Below are positions 8,550-17,872 of a stretch of 47,844 nucleotides of DNA, piece after piece (positions within the stretch are counted from its first letter, which is position 1; the number at the start of each line of letters is the position of its first letter). The stretch is from positions 1 through 47,844 of the forward strand of contig JARLHQ010000025.1 in the NCBI GenBank assembly GCA_031292175.1, in the 5' to 3' direction. The translations under genes were made by a program, and so were the position numbers. The notes under the pieces are model-generated. The model worked only from the letters and a program-made list of their open reading frames with translations, was not told where the DNA came from and made no database searches. This stretch comes from Humidesulfovibrio sp. GTDB taxonomy: Bacteria > Desulfobacterota > Desulfovibrionia > Desulfovibrionales > Desulfovibrionaceae.

Positions 8550-10390
8550 CAGGTCTCCTTGGAAGTTTTTGGGCTGGGCAGGCCGTCGAGGACCTGACGG
8601 AGCTTGGCCGCGCGCTTCACGCCCAGGCCGGGCGCCTCGGCCAGGGCTGCGGCGTCCGCAGCCTTGATGGCGGCGATGGTGCCAAAGTGATCGAACAGCA
8701 GGCGCGCGGTCTTTGGACCGACGCCCGGCAGGGAGATGAGCTCGCCCGCGAGCGAGCGCTTCTTCGTGGCCGCACGGCCCCGGCTGATGACAAAGCGGTG
8801 GGCGGCGTCGCGCACGCGCTGCAAAAACAGCAAGGCCGGACTGCCGGGCTTGAGGGCCACGGGATTGCGGCGTCCCGGGCGGAACACGCGGTCCTCCAAT
8901 TCCCCGGCGCGCCGACTGGGGCCCTTGGCGATGGACGCGCACTCGATGGCCGTGTCCGGCAAGGCGTCCGCCAGTGCGGCCGTCACCGCCGCAAGCTGGC
9001 CTCGTCCGCCGTCGATGAGCAACAGGTCCGGCCAGGGCGGGCCGGACTCGACCCTTCGCGCGGCCCACTGGGCGAGCGCCGCGTAGTCGTCGCCCGTGCC
9101 TTCCGCCGCGGGCAACGCATAGGCGCGGTAGTCCTCTTTGCGCGCCTCGCCCTGCTCAAAAACGACCAGACCGGCGCGCACGCCGCTGCCGCCCAGATGC
9201 GAGACGTCCACGCATTCGATACGCGTGGGCGGACCCGGCAGGCCAAGGGCCTGCTCCAGCACGGAGGCCACGTCCTGCGCGCCGTCGCTGCGGTGCGCCG
9301 TGCGCGCGAGGCTGGCCGCCATGTCCATGAGCCGCCGCTCGTCCGCGCCGCGCGGCCCAGTCAGGCGACAGGGACCGCCCCGGCGCTCGGCAAGCACCTC
9401 GCCCAGCGCTCCGGACGCCACTCCCGGTTGGGGCTCGGCATACGGGAGGTGCGAGAGCACCACACGGCCGGGGATATAGCGCTCCCGCCCATAGAACTGC
9501 GGCAGAAAGCTCTCCAGGGCGTCCGGCGCCTCGGCCATGCCGAGCCCCGGCCAGTAGAACGTCTTTTGATCCAGCAGCTTGCCGCCGCGCACAAAGAGCA
9601 CGCCCACGCCGATCCCCTCGGGAAGCTGCGCCAGGGCCAGGACATCGCGGTCCAAGGCGTCGCGCAACACCGAGGCCTGGCTCTCCAGGGTGGCGTCGAT
9701 GGCCTTGATCTGGTCGCGCAAGAGCGCAGCCGCCTCAAAGCGCAGGTCTTGCGAGGCCTGTTCCATGCGTCGGCGCAGCTCACGCACCAGCGAACGCGAA
9801 CGCCCCAGGAGGAACTGCTCCACCTGGGCCACCATCTCCAGGTAGTGCGCGCGGTCCACGGGCAGCACGCAGGGGGCCAGGCACTGGCCGAGCTGATGGT
9901 ACAGGCAGGGGCGCACGCGGTTTTTGAACACGCGGTCCGAGCACTTGCGCAGGGGAAAGATAAGCCCCACAAGCTTCTGGGTGGAGCGCGCCGCGGAGGC
10001 CGAGGCAAAGGGTCCGAAATAGACCGAGCCGTCGCGCACCACTGTGCGGGTCAGGGTCAGGCGGGGATAGTCGCTCGCTTTGTCCAGCCGGAAGAGCAAC
10101 GAGCGCTTGTCGTCGCGCAGGACCACGTTGTAGCGCGGGCGGTGCTGCTTGATGAGGCTTTCCTCAAGGAGCAGCGCCTCTTTTTCCGTCGAAACCAAAA
10201 GGACGTCGATGTGGCGGATCTTGGCGACCAGCGCGCGCGTCTTCGGCCCGTGGTCCGCGCTGGCGCGGAAATAGGACGAGAGGCGTTTGCGCAGGCTGAT
10301 GGCCTTGCCCACATAGATGATGCGCCCGGCGCTATCCTTCATGAGGTAGACGCCAGGGGAATCGGGATAATTCTTTGGAATAAACTCCAT
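8549..10390 (-). CDS. uvrC: excinuclease ABC subunit C
   Basis: 613-residue nucleotide-excision-repair nuclease that makes both cuts around a lesion after UvrA-UvrB recognition. The domains are in the usual order: N-terminal GIY-YIG nuclease (PGVYLMKD..GRIIYVGKA), a UVR coiled-coil that binds UvrB in the middle, the RNase H-like C-terminal nuclease (ECVDVSHLGG and LLLIDGGRGQL), and a C-terminal helix-hairpin-helix pair (LPGVGPKTARLLFDHF). Length is normal. AGGAG precedes the ATG. It is followed in the same transcript by the TPR membrane protein. Confidence 0.96.
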   Translation of the reverse strand: MEFIPKNYPDSPGVYLMKDSAGRIIYVGKAISLRKRLSSYFRASADHGPKTRALVAKIRHIDVLLVSTEKEALLLEESLIKQHRPRYNVVLRDDKRSLLFRLDKASDYPRLTLTRTVVRDGSVYFGPFASASAARSTQKLVGLIFPLRKCSDRVFKNRVRPCLYHQLGQCLAPCVLPVDRAHYLEMVAQVEQFLLGRSRSLVRELRRRMEQASQDLRFEAAALLRDQIKAIDATLESQASVLRDALDRDVLALAQLPEGIGVGVLFVRGGKLLDQKTFYWPGLGMAEAPDALESFLPQFYGRERYIPGRVVLSHLPYAEPQPGVASGALGEVLAERRGGPCRLTGPRGADERRLMDMAASLARTAHRSDGAQDVASVLEQALGLPGPPTRIECVDVSHLGGSGVRAGLVVFEQGEARKEDYRAYALPAAEGTGDDYAALAQWAARRVESGPPWPDLLLIDGGRGQLAAVTAALADALPDTAIECASIAKGPSRRAGELEDRVFRPGRRNPVALKPGSPALLFLQRVRDAAHRFVISRGRAATKKRSLAGELISLPGVGPKTARLLFDHFGTIAAIKAADAAALAEAPGLGVKRAAKLRQVLDGLPSPKTSKET

Positions 10391-10531
10391 TTTGCTCCTG
10401 AGGCGCGTGAGGGCGGGGCTTTGTCCAACCCCGATGTCCGCACGCTAAACAATGCCTCCCGCGCATGCAAAGAAAAAAAATTGGACGGTAAAAATTTTTT
10501 GACTAAATGCGAGATTTCGTCGCTTGAGCTA

Positions 10532-10560
10532 TTGCAAATCCGTATGAACAAGGTTAGATA
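10532..10560 (+). promoter_or_regulatory. sigma-70-like promoter of the first porin
   Basis: TTGCAA (10532-10537), a 17-base spacer and TAGATA (10555-10560), in a distinctly AT-rich spacer 56 bases before the porin ATG. The match is moderate. Confidence 0.45.
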
Positions 10561-10615
10561 ATCGCCGTGAACAGTGGCGAAGGCTCATTTTAACGTTTCA
10601 GCAAAGGAAGGAACC

Positions 10616-12055
10616 ATGAAGAAACTTCTTATCTCCCTGGCGGTTCTTGGCGCCATGGTTGTTGGCGCCACCGCCGCCAACGCCGCGGACATCAAAGCCA
10701 CCGGTTCTTGGCAGATCGAATCCGACTGGACGGCCGACGCGTCCTTGCAGGACAAGCTCAAAAACAACGATTTTGCGATCCAGCAGCGCATTCGTACCGC
10801 CTTCCAGTTCATCGCCAACGAGAACCTGAAGGGCGTGCTCGAGACCCAGATCGGCACCAATAACTGGGGCAATGGCCAGTACCAGATCAGCGCCGGTCGT
10901 ACGCCGAGCACCACCGCCGCCGGTTCCAACACCGCTGGCGCCGGCAACATCCTCCTGCGCAAGGCCTACCTTGACTTCAAGGTGCCCAACACCAAGGTTG
11001 AGGTTCTGGCCGGTTACCAGAGCATCGCTCTGCCCGCGGCCTTCGGCGGCGGCAGCGCCATCCTGGACGACCACATGGCCGGCATCGCCGCCGTGGTGCC
11101 CGTCACCGACGGCTTCAGCCTGGTCGCTGGCTATGCCCGTCCTTATGACGCCAATACCGCCGGCTCCACCGCCACCAAGCAGGTCGCCGGCACGGCTATC
11201 GACGCTGCCCTCCTGTACGCGAACATCGACACCACCGGCTTCAGCGTGAAGCCTTTTGTGGCTTACGCCTCTATCGGCTCCAGCGCCGTGACCAACGCGT
11301 TGGCGAGCGGTGGTGACAAGATCGGCGTTGGCGGCCTAGTGACCCCGGGCGTTGCTCCGACTGCGGGCGCCCGCGCCTACTGGGGTGGCGCGGCGTTCAC
11401 GATGACCGCCCTTGACCCCTTCAAGGTCTTGGCCGACATCAATTACGGTAAAGAGACCTTCAACGACACCAAATCTGTCAAGTCTGGCCGCTCTGGCTGG
11501 ATGGGCGACGTGGCCGTTGACTACACCGGTCTGTCCATGGTGACCCCCGAGTTGTTCTACGCCTACAGCTCTGGCGAAGACGGCAATTCTCAGAAGTCTG
11601 AGCGCATGCCGGTCGTCAGTGGCGAGAACTGGGCCTTCGGCTCCTTCTGGATGCAGGGCGGCGACAGCGTCGCCTACAATGGCCCCTACACCAGCTCTAG
11701 CCAGAACCTGGGCTTCTGGGCTCTGGGCCTGTCCATGAAGGACATCAAGCTCGTCGACAAGCTGAGCCACACCGTGCATGTCATCTACTTCAAGGGCACC
11801 AACAACACTGCTGTTGCTGCCGGCCTTAATACTAACAACGGCTACGGCAACGTGCTGACGAGCAAGGACCACCTGGTCGAAGTTGACGTGAACAGCAAGT
11901 ACCAGTTGTACGATGCCCTGTCCCTGGGCCTTGAGCTGGGCTACATCAATGCGAGCTTCGACAAGCCCACCTGGTCTGCCGCCACCGGCACCGCCCAGAG
12001 CTACCTGAGCAAGGACGCCTACAAGGCCGCGCTGCTCCTGAACTACAGCTTCTAA
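10616..12055 (+). CDS. outer membrane homotrimeric porin (first of three)
   Basis: 479-residue outer-membrane beta-barrel porin of the type abundant in desulfovibrios. A clear signal peptide ends at about ANA-ADIKATGSW, alternating amphipathic strands follow, and the chain ends in NYSF, the C-terminal aromatic that BamA recognises. The block FQFIANENLKGVLETQIG and the motif YQISAGRTPSTT are shared with the next two genes, which are paralogues. The ATG at 10616 has GGAAGGAA upstream. It has its own promoter and terminator. Solute specificity cannot be read from the sequence. Confidence 0.9.
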   Translation: MKKLLISLAVLGAMVVGATAANAADIKATGSWQIESDWTADASLQDKLKNNDFAIQQRIRTAFQFIANENLKGVLETQIGTNNWGNGQYQISAGRTPSTTAAGSNTAGAGNILLRKAYLDFKVPNTKVEVLAGYQSIALPAAFGGGSAILDDHMAGIAAVVPVTDGFSLVAGYARPYDANTAGSTATKQVAGTAIDAALLYANIDTTGFSVKPFVAYASIGSSAVTNALASGGDKIGVGGLVTPGVAPTAGARAYWGGAAFTMTALDPFKVLADINYGKETFNDTKSVKSGRSGWMGDVAVDYTGLSMVTPELFYAYSSGEDGNSQKSERMPVVSGENWAFGSFWMQGGDSVAYNGPYTSSSQNLGFWALGLSMKDIKLVDKLSHTVHVIYFKGTNNTAVAAGLNTNNGYGNVLTSKDHLVEVDVNSKYQLYDALSLGLELGYINASFDKPTWSAATGTAQSYLSKDAYKAALLLNYSF

Positions 12056-12082
12056 GACTTCTCTTTGAGCCTTTACGCCACG

Positions 12083-12115
12083 GGGCCGACGCAGCAATGC
12101 GTCGGCCCTTTTTTT
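12083..12115 (+). terminator. terminator after the first porin
   Basis: GGGCCGACGC (12083-12092), a 6-base loop, GCGTCGGCCC (12099-12108) and a run of seven T: a textbook rho-independent terminator. Confidence 0.92.
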
Positions 12116-12192
12116 GTAACATTTGTCACATGCGAGGCGAGAAACAAATTTTTTGAACAGTAAAAAAAATTAAACGAAAGTCAAAAAATCAT

Positions 12193-12221
12193 TTGCGTAA
12201 GCTCTTTGGCTTGACTATACA
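12193..12221 (+). promoter_or_regulatory. sigma-70-like promoter of the second porin
   Basis: TTGCGT (12193-12198), 17 bases, TATACA (12216-12221), in an AT-rich spacer 55 bases before the ATG. Layout and distance resemble the promoter of the first porin. Confidence 0.55.
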
Positions 12222-12276
12222 GAAATCAAAGCATGCATCCGCAGCTGTTTTGAACCACAAATGAGGGAAGGATAAC

Positions 12277-13731
12277 ATGAAAAAGCTGAGCAAGTTCGCA
12301 GTGGCCGCGCTGCTCGTCCTGGGCATCGCCAGCGGCGCCCAGGCGGCAGACATCAAGGCCAACGGTTCGTTTCAGATTGACTCCTCCTGGAGTGACTCGG
12401 AAGCCTATTCCAAGGGCAACAGCACCCCGGCAAAGGGCAACGATTTCCGCATTGAGCAGCGCGTGCGCACGGCCTTCCAGTTCATCGCCAACGAGAACCT
12501 GAAAGGCGTGCTCGAGACCCAGATCGGCTCCAACTCCTGGGGCAATGGCCAGTACCAGATCAGCGCGGGCCGCACGCCCAGCACCACCGCCACCGGCTCC
12601 AACACCGCCGGCGCCGGCAACATCATGCTGCGCAAGGCCTACATTGACTTCAAGTGGCCCGACACCAAGGTCAACATCCTGGCTGGCTTCCAGACGGTGA
12701 CGCTGCCCACGGCCTTCGGCACCAGCTCCATCCTGGACGACCAGGTCGGCGCCTTGGTTGTGTCTGCCCCGATCTCTGACAGCGTGAAGCTTCTGGCCGG
12801 CTATGCTCGCCCGTATGACAGCAACACCGCCGGCTCCACCGCCACTGTCCAGGGTGGAGGCACTGGCTCAAACGTGCTTTTTGCAGTGCTGCCCGTTGAT
12901 CTGCCTGGCAACACCAATATTACGCCTTTTGGCGTCTATGCTGATGCCGGTTATCAGAGCAGCACCACTCCGGCCTATTCCGCCCTGGGCCTGCTTTCCA
13001 ACCATTCCATTGGCTCTGATGGCATAAAGGCCTACTGGGGCGGCGTGGCGATGAGCACCAAGTTCCTTGATCCTTTCAAGCTCATGGCCGATTTCAATTA
13101 CGGCTCCGCCCAGTATTCCAGTGGCAACTCGAGCCGCGCTGGCTGGTTGGCCGACTTCGCGGTTGACTACACTGGTCTGTCCTACATGACCCCGGAAGCG
13201 TTCTTTGCGTACAGCTCTGGCGACTCGTCCGGCACGCACAAGGACGGCGGCAGAATGCCTGTCCTGGGCAACCCCCAGGGCTCACTCGTTGCCGGCTCCA
13301 TGTTCTTCGGCAACACCGACCTGATCACCCGCACCACGTCGGCCGCCTCGTCCTCCACGACGGGCGCTGGCGGAGCGGTCCTCAATTCCATGGGCTTCTG
13401 GACCGCGGGCGTGGCTTTGAAGGATATTTCCTTCATCGACAAGCTGAGCCATCGCATCAACGTGTTGTACGTCCAGGGCACGAACGACAAGAACGCCTTT
13501 GTTGGTGCGACCAACACCACCGATGCGCTTTACGGTTCCTACCTGACCACCAGGGATTCCCTGTGGGAAGTTGACTTCGGTTCCAAGTACAAGGTGTACG
13601 ACGAGTTGAGCCTGATGCTTAACCTCGGCTACCTCAATCAGAACCTCCACCAGTACAATGGCATGACGACCGGCGGTAAGCTGCCTGACGACGCCTACCG
13701 CGTCTCCGTGTCCATGGCTTACAGCTTCTAA
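12277..13731 (+). CDS. outer membrane homotrimeric porin (second of three)
   Basis: 484-residue paralogue of the preceding porin. The signal peptide ends near AQA-ADIKANGSF and the C terminus is AYSF. Residues about 60-130 are nearly identical to the first porin, also at DNA level (around 12473-12645), while the extracellular-loop regions differ, as expected when surface loops vary on a conserved barrel. GGAAGG precedes the ATG at 12277. It has its own promoter and terminator, so the three porins can be expressed independently. Confidence 0.9.
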   Translation: MKKLSKFAVAALLVLGIASGAQAADIKANGSFQIDSSWSDSEAYSKGNSTPAKGNDFRIEQRVRTAFQFIANENLKGVLETQIGSNSWGNGQYQISAGRTPSTTATGSNTAGAGNIMLRKAYIDFKWPDTKVNILAGFQTVTLPTAFGTSSILDDQVGALVVSAPISDSVKLLAGYARPYDSNTAGSTATVQGGGTGSNVLFAVLPVDLPGNTNITPFGVYADAGYQSSTTPAYSALGLLSNHSIGSDGIKAYWGGVAMSTKFLDPFKLMADFNYGSAQYSSGNSSRAGWLADFAVDYTGLSYMTPEAFFAYSSGDSSGTHKDGGRMPVLGNPQGSLVAGSMFFGNTDLITRTTSAASSSTTGAGGAVLNSMGFWTAGVALKDISFIDKLSHRINVLYVQGTNDKNAFVGATNTTDALYGSYLTTRDSLWEVDFGSKYKVYDELSLMLNLGYLNQNLHQYNGMTTGGKLPDDAYRVSVSMAYSF

Positions 13732-13763
13732 GACGACGCTCAACGCTGCTTGATGCGGGCTTT

Positions 13764-13793
13764 AGGCCGGGGCTTTTGCCCCGGCCTTTTTTT
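13764..13793 (+). terminator. terminator after the second porin
   Basis: AGGCCGGGGC (13764-13773), TTTT loop, GCCCCGGCCT (13778-13787), then a T run. Strong rho-independent terminator. Confidence 0.92.
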
Positions 13794-13901
13794 GTGCCCG
13801 CAAAACCCGTATCCGGGTTGATTTTTAACGCAAACTCGGTTAGCAAGTGTTTACTTACATTGCATTTTGCTTAAAACACTTGGGAGAAGGGGATCTTAGG
13901 T

Positions 13902-15380
13902 ATGTCGAGAGGGAAATTGTTTGGATTGGTTGCGGTTCTGGTCTTGTTGCTGGCCGGAACAGCGCAGGCTGCTGACGTCAAAGCCAGCGGCTACTGGTGG
14001 ATGGAGGCGATTTCTCGCCAGAACTGGAACTTTGACAAGGGCCAGGACGACCACTTCGCCGTGGAAGAGAAGCTCCGCACCGCGTTCACCTTCACGGCGA
14101 ACGAGAACCTGCGCGCCGTGCTCGACACCCAGATAGGCACCGCCAACTGGGGCAACGGCATGTACCAGATCAGCGCAGGCCGTACGCCTTCCACCTCCGC
14201 CATTGGCGGCGCTGCCGCCGGCGCGGGCAACATCATGCTGCGCAGGGCCTTCATTGAGTACAAGTGGCCGAATACGCAGACGAACATTTCCGTTGGCTTC
14301 CAGACCATCACACTGCCAGCGGCCTTTGGCGGCGGCAGCGCAATCCTCGACGACCAGATCGCCGCCGCCGTGGTGAGCACGCCCGTCACGGAGAATGTGT
14401 CGCTGCTGGCCGGGTACGCCCGCCCGTATGACAGCAACACCCCCGGCAGCACGGCCTCGGTCCAGGGTACTGGAACCTCGACGGACGTCCTCTTCGCCGC
14501 CGTGCCCATGACCTTCGATAGTGTGAAGATCTCTCCGTTCGCCATGTATGGCTACTCCGGCGCCAGAACGGCCAGCGCCGGGGCCGCCGGGGCGACCAGC
14601 CTGTCCGGCTTCTCCGGCGCCAACAGCGACAAGACCGATGGTCTGCGCGGCTACTGGGGTGGCGCGGCTTTCACCCTGGCCCCCGCCGACATGCCCTTCA
14701 AGGTCATGGCCGACTACAACTACGGCAAAGTCACCTACACGAACTACACGAACAACACCCGCAATGGCGGCCGCGCTGGCTGGCTGGCCGACTTGGCCGT
14801 CGACTACACCGGCCTGACCTACATGACCCCCGAGGCCTTCTTCGCTTATTCTTCGGGTGAAACCGGAAAGAACACCAACAGATCCGGCCGCATGCCCGTC
14901 GTCGGCGTCCCGCAGGACTGGACCATCGGCTCCTTCTTCTTCGGCGAACGCCTGGAGCTCACCGGCTCCATCAACACCACCGCCGGTTACACGTCGAACA
15001 CGCTCGGCTACTGGGCTGGCGGCGTCTCCCTCAAGGACATCACCTTCATCGACAAGTTGTCCCACACGGTGAACATCCTGTACGCCAGGGGCACCAACAG
15101 CGTCGACTACCTGAAGAACACCGCGAACCTGAACAACATCAACTACGCTGGTTTCCTCACGGACAAGGACTCCCTGTGGGAAGTTGACCTGAACACCAAG
15201 TACAAGTTCTACGACGAACTCACCGGCTACCTGTACCTGGGCTACATCAAGTCCGACTTCAACATGGACGCCTGGCGCGGCGCGACCAACCTCTCCGCTG
15301 CCACGCTCAACAACCTTGCCGGCGTCAACCACAGCGGCGACGCGTACAAGGTCGGCCTTGGCCTGAACTACTTCTTCTAG
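13902..15380 (+). CDS. outer membrane homotrimeric porin (third of three)
   Basis: 492-residue paralogue, more divergent than the first two. The signal peptide ends near AQA-ADVKASGYW and the barrel ends in LNYFF. It keeps YQISAGRTPST and the late motif HTVNILYARGTN. The ATG at 13902 follows GGAGAAGGGG, rather far upstream. The spacer before it (13794-13901) is AT-rich and probably holds a promoter, though I could not pick a clear -35/-10 pair. Confidence 0.88.
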   Translation: MSRGKLFGLVAVLVLLLAGTAQAADVKASGYWWMEAISRQNWNFDKGQDDHFAVEEKLRTAFTFTANENLRAVLDTQIGTANWGNGMYQISAGRTPSTSAIGGAAAGAGNIMLRRAFIEYKWPNTQTNISVGFQTITLPAAFGGGSAILDDQIAAAVVSTPVTENVSLLAGYARPYDSNTPGSTASVQGTGTSTDVLFAAVPMTFDSVKISPFAMYGYSGARTASAGAAGATSLSGFSGANSDKTDGLRGYWGGAAFTLAPADMPFKVMADYNYGKVTYTNYTNNTRNGGRAGWLADLAVDYTGLTYMTPEAFFAYSSGETGKNTNRSGRMPVVGVPQDWTIGSFFFGERLELTGSINTTAGYTSNTLGYWAGGVSLKDITFIDKLSHTVNILYARGTNSVDYLKNTANLNNINYAGFLTDKDSLWEVDLNTKYKFYDELTGYLYLGYIKSDFNMDAWRGATNLSAATLNNLAGVNHSGDAYKVGLGLNYFF

Positions 15381-15405
15381 GCCACACGTTAAGAATGCCT
15401 CATCA

Positions 15406-15436
15406 GGGGCCGGGGTTTGCGCTCCGGCCCCTTTTT
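15406..15436 (+). terminator. terminator after the third porin
   Basis: GGGGCCGG (15406-15413) pairs with CCGGCCCC (15424-15431) over a 10-base loop, followed by TTTTTA. Confidence 0.88.
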
Positions 15437-15533
15437 ATTTCATCATTGCAGGCGGCCTCGACTTTTCACGGGGCTTCCGCTAGCATTACAACCTTCAAAC
15501 GCAACGCCCCACATCCGAAGTCAGAGGTTCACC

Positions 15534-16847
15534 ATGCCTTGCCGCATTCTCCGCGTTCCCGCAGAACTGGACGCCACTGGCCTGCTCGCCTGGCTGGGCG
15601 GCCGCAAGGATCCCGGGAACGACATCTCGACCACTGTGCGCGCCATCCTCGCGGCCGTCCGAAAAGATGGCGACAAGGCCCTGCGCGCCTACACCCGCAA
15701 ATTCGACGCTCCCGACCTTCCCGCGCGTTTCCGCGTGCCGGTAAAGGACATCAAGGCCGCCTTGTCGCGCGTGCCCAAGGACGACGTGGGGATCCTGCGC
15801 GAGGCCATTGCCCGCGTGCGCGACTTCCATGCCCGGCAGGTCGAACAGTCCTGGTGGACGACAAGCCCTGATGGCACCGTGCTGGGTCAGATGGTGCGCC
15901 CTGTGGACCGCGTGGGCCTGTACGTGCCCGGCGGCCAGGGCGGCGAAACCCCGCTCATTTCGAGTCTCATCATGAACGCCGTGCCCGCGCAGGTGGCCGG
16001 GGTGGAGGACATCGCCGTCATTTCGCCCCCGCGCAAGGACTCGACGCTGAATCCGTACATTCTGGCCACGGCCGCGCTGCTTGGCATCACGGAGATCCAC
16101 CGCGCCGGCAGCGCCTGGGGCATCGCCGCCCTGGCCTACGGCACCGCCAGCATCCGTCCCTGCGACGTCATCGCCGGGCCGGGGAACATCTACGTGGCCA
16201 CAGCCAAGGCCATCCTCGTGGGCGAGGTCGGCATCGACATGATCGCCGGGCCGAGCGAGATCAGCATCCTGGCCGACGACTCCGCCAACCCGGAGTTCAT
16301 CGCCGCGGACATGCTCTCCCAGGCCGAGCACGACCCACTGGCGGCGGCCCTGTGCATCACTCCCAGCCCAGCGCTGGCCGAAAAGGTCCGCGCGTGCCTG
16401 GCGCGCCAACTCGACAAGCTGCCCCGCCGCGACCTGGCCGCCCGCGCCCTCAAGGACTGGGGCGGCGTGCTGGTCGTCGAAAACATGGATGAGGCCATCG
16501 CCCTGGTGAACCGCATCGCGCCGGAGCACCTGGAGCTGGCCGTGGACGAGCCTTTCGCCCTTCTGGGCAAGATCAGGAACGCCGGGGCCATCTTCCTGGG
16601 CCACCACTGCCCGGAACCTGTGGGCGACTACTTCGCGGGCCCCAACCACGTGCTGCCCACGCTCGGCACCGCGCGCTTCTCCTCCGCCCTTTCGGTGCAG
16701 AGCTTCTGCAAGAAGTCGAGCATCATCGCCGCCTCGCCGGACTACCTGCGCCAGCACGGGGACAAGATCGCCCGCCTCGCGCGCCTGGAAGGTCTGGAGG
16801 CCCACGCCAGAAGCGTCGAAGTCCGCCAGGGCCTCCACCTCAAATAA
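15534..16847 (+). CDS. hisD: histidinol dehydrogenase
   Basis: 437-residue zinc enzyme that carries out the last two oxidations of histidine synthesis, L-histidinol to L-histidine with NAD. Signatures seen are YVPGGQGGETPLISSLIMNA, IAGPSEISILADDSANP, the zinc-binding AEHDP segment, RIAPEHLELAVD with the catalytic Glu-His, and GPNHVLPT with the last metal histidine. The ATG at 15534 is chosen over in-frame upstream codons because it starts the conserved fold and follows AGAGGTTCACC. No other his gene is nearby; purC follows after 20 bases, presumably co-transcribed. Confidence 0.95.
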   Translation: MPCRILRVPAELDATGLLAWLGGRKDPGNDISTTVRAILAAVRKDGDKALRAYTRKFDAPDLPARFRVPVKDIKAALSRVPKDDVGILREAIARVRDFHARQVEQSWWTTSPDGTVLGQMVRPVDRVGLYVPGGQGGETPLISSLIMNAVPAQVAGVEDIAVISPPRKDSTLNPYILATAALLGITEIHRAGSAWGIAALAYGTASIRPCDVIAGPGNIYVATAKAILVGEVGIDMIAGPSEISILADDSANPEFIAADMLSQAEHDPLAAALCITPSPALAEKVRACLARQLDKLPRRDLAARALKDWGGVLVVENMDEAIALVNRIAPEHLELAVDEPFALLGKIRNAGAIFLGHHCPEPVGDYFAGPNHVLPTLGTARFSSALSVQSFCKKSSIIAASPDYLRQHGDKIARLARLEGLEAHARSVEVRQGLHLK

Positions 16848-16867
16848 CACAGCCAACGGAGCTTGCC

Positions 16868-17776
16868 ATGCAGTGCGTCACCAACACGGACATCAAGGAA
16901 TTCCCCCTCGTCTCGCGCGGGAAGGTTCGCGACATCTACGCCGCCGGACCGGACTCCCTGCTTATTGTCACCACGGACCGCATCTCGGCCTTTGACGTCA
17001 TCATGGACGACCCCATCCCGCACAAGGGCGTGGTGCTGAACCAGATCACCCTGTTCTGGATGGAGATGTTCGCCGATCTCGTGCCCAACCATCTGTTGGC
17101 CACGGACGTGAAGGACTTCCCCGCAGCGCTCAAGCCCCACGCCGACATGCTGGAAAACCGCGCGGTCATCGTGCGCAAGGCCAAGCCGCTGCCCATCGAG
17201 TGCATCGTGCGCGGCTACATCACCGGTTCCGGCTGGAAGGACTACCTGAAGACCGGCAGCGTGTGCGGGCACAAGCTGCCCCAGGGCCTGCGCGAGAGCG
17301 ACAAGCTGGAAAATCCCCTGTTCACGCCCTCCACCAAGGCCGAACTGGGCCAGCACGACGAGAACATCCCCGTGGCCGAAGCCATGCGCATCACCGGGGA
17401 AGCCCTGGCCTCCCAGGCGCAGAACCTGGCCATTGGCATCTACTCGAAAGCCCGCGACTATGCGGCCCAGCGCGGCATCATCATCGCGGACACGAAATTC
17501 GAGTTCGGCACGGTGCGGGAAGGCCTCGACGAACGGCTCATCCTCATCGACGAGGTGCTGACTCCGGACTCCTCGCGCTTCTGGCCCATGAGCGACTACG
17601 CCCCGGGCCGGGGACAAACGAGCTTTGACAAGCAGTTCCTGCGTGACTGGCTGGAAGAGATCAAATTCGACAAGCGGCCGCCCGCTCCAAAAATCCCTCA
17701 GGAGATCATCGACCAGACGCGCTCCAAGTACCTGGAGGCCTATCGCCTGCTCACGGGCAAGGAACTCGGCGTCTAA
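16868..17776 (+). CDS. purC: phosphoribosylaminoimidazole-succinocarboxamide synthase
   Basis: 302-residue SAICAR synthetase of purine synthesis, which joins aspartate to CAIR using ATP. Family blocks seen are SRGKVRDIY, VTTDRISAFDVIMDDPIPHKG, LPIECIVRGYITGSGWKDY and DTKFEFGT. The length is that of the longer PurC form (about 300 residues). ACGGAGCTTGCC precedes the ATG. The histidine and purine pathways share the AICAR node, which makes the pairing with hisD biochemically sensible. Confidence 0.96.
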   Translation: MQCVTNTDIKEFPLVSRGKVRDIYAAGPDSLLIVTTDRISAFDVIMDDPIPHKGVVLNQITLFWMEMFADLVPNHLLATDVKDFPAALKPHADMLENRAVIVRKAKPLPIECIVRGYITGSGWKDYLKTGSVCGHKLPQGLRESDKLENPLFTPSTKAELGQHDENIPVAEAMRITGEALASQAQNLAIGIYSKARDYAAQRGIIIADTKFEFGTVREGLDERLILIDEVLTPDSSRFWPMSDYAPGRGQTSFDKQFLRDWLEEIKFDKRPPAPKIPQEIIDQTRSKYLEAYRLLTGKELGV

Positions 17777-17791
17777 ACACCAGGAGAAGGC

Positions 17792-17872
17792 ATGGACAGC
17801 AGCTGGCTTTTGCTGATCATGGTCGCCGTCGTCTGGGTGGTCCTGTCGCGGCTGGCTCCCGGAGGGGGCTGA
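17792..17872 (+). CDS. 26-residue single-pass membrane peptide ending at an in-frame UGA
   Basis: A very short gene with a good AGGAG 5-8 bases before its ATG, 15 bases after purC. The peptide starts MDSSWLLLIMVAVVWVVLSR, almost entirely one membrane helix, and ends LAPGGG before TGA (17870-17872). Real translation is supported by the ribosome-binding site and by operon position. The same frame stays open beyond the TGA for 27 coding-like codons, so the UGA may be recoded as selenocysteine or may be a recent nonsense change (see the next two entries). Function unknown. Confidence 0.6.
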   Translation: MDSSWLLLIMVAVVWVVLSRLAPGGG

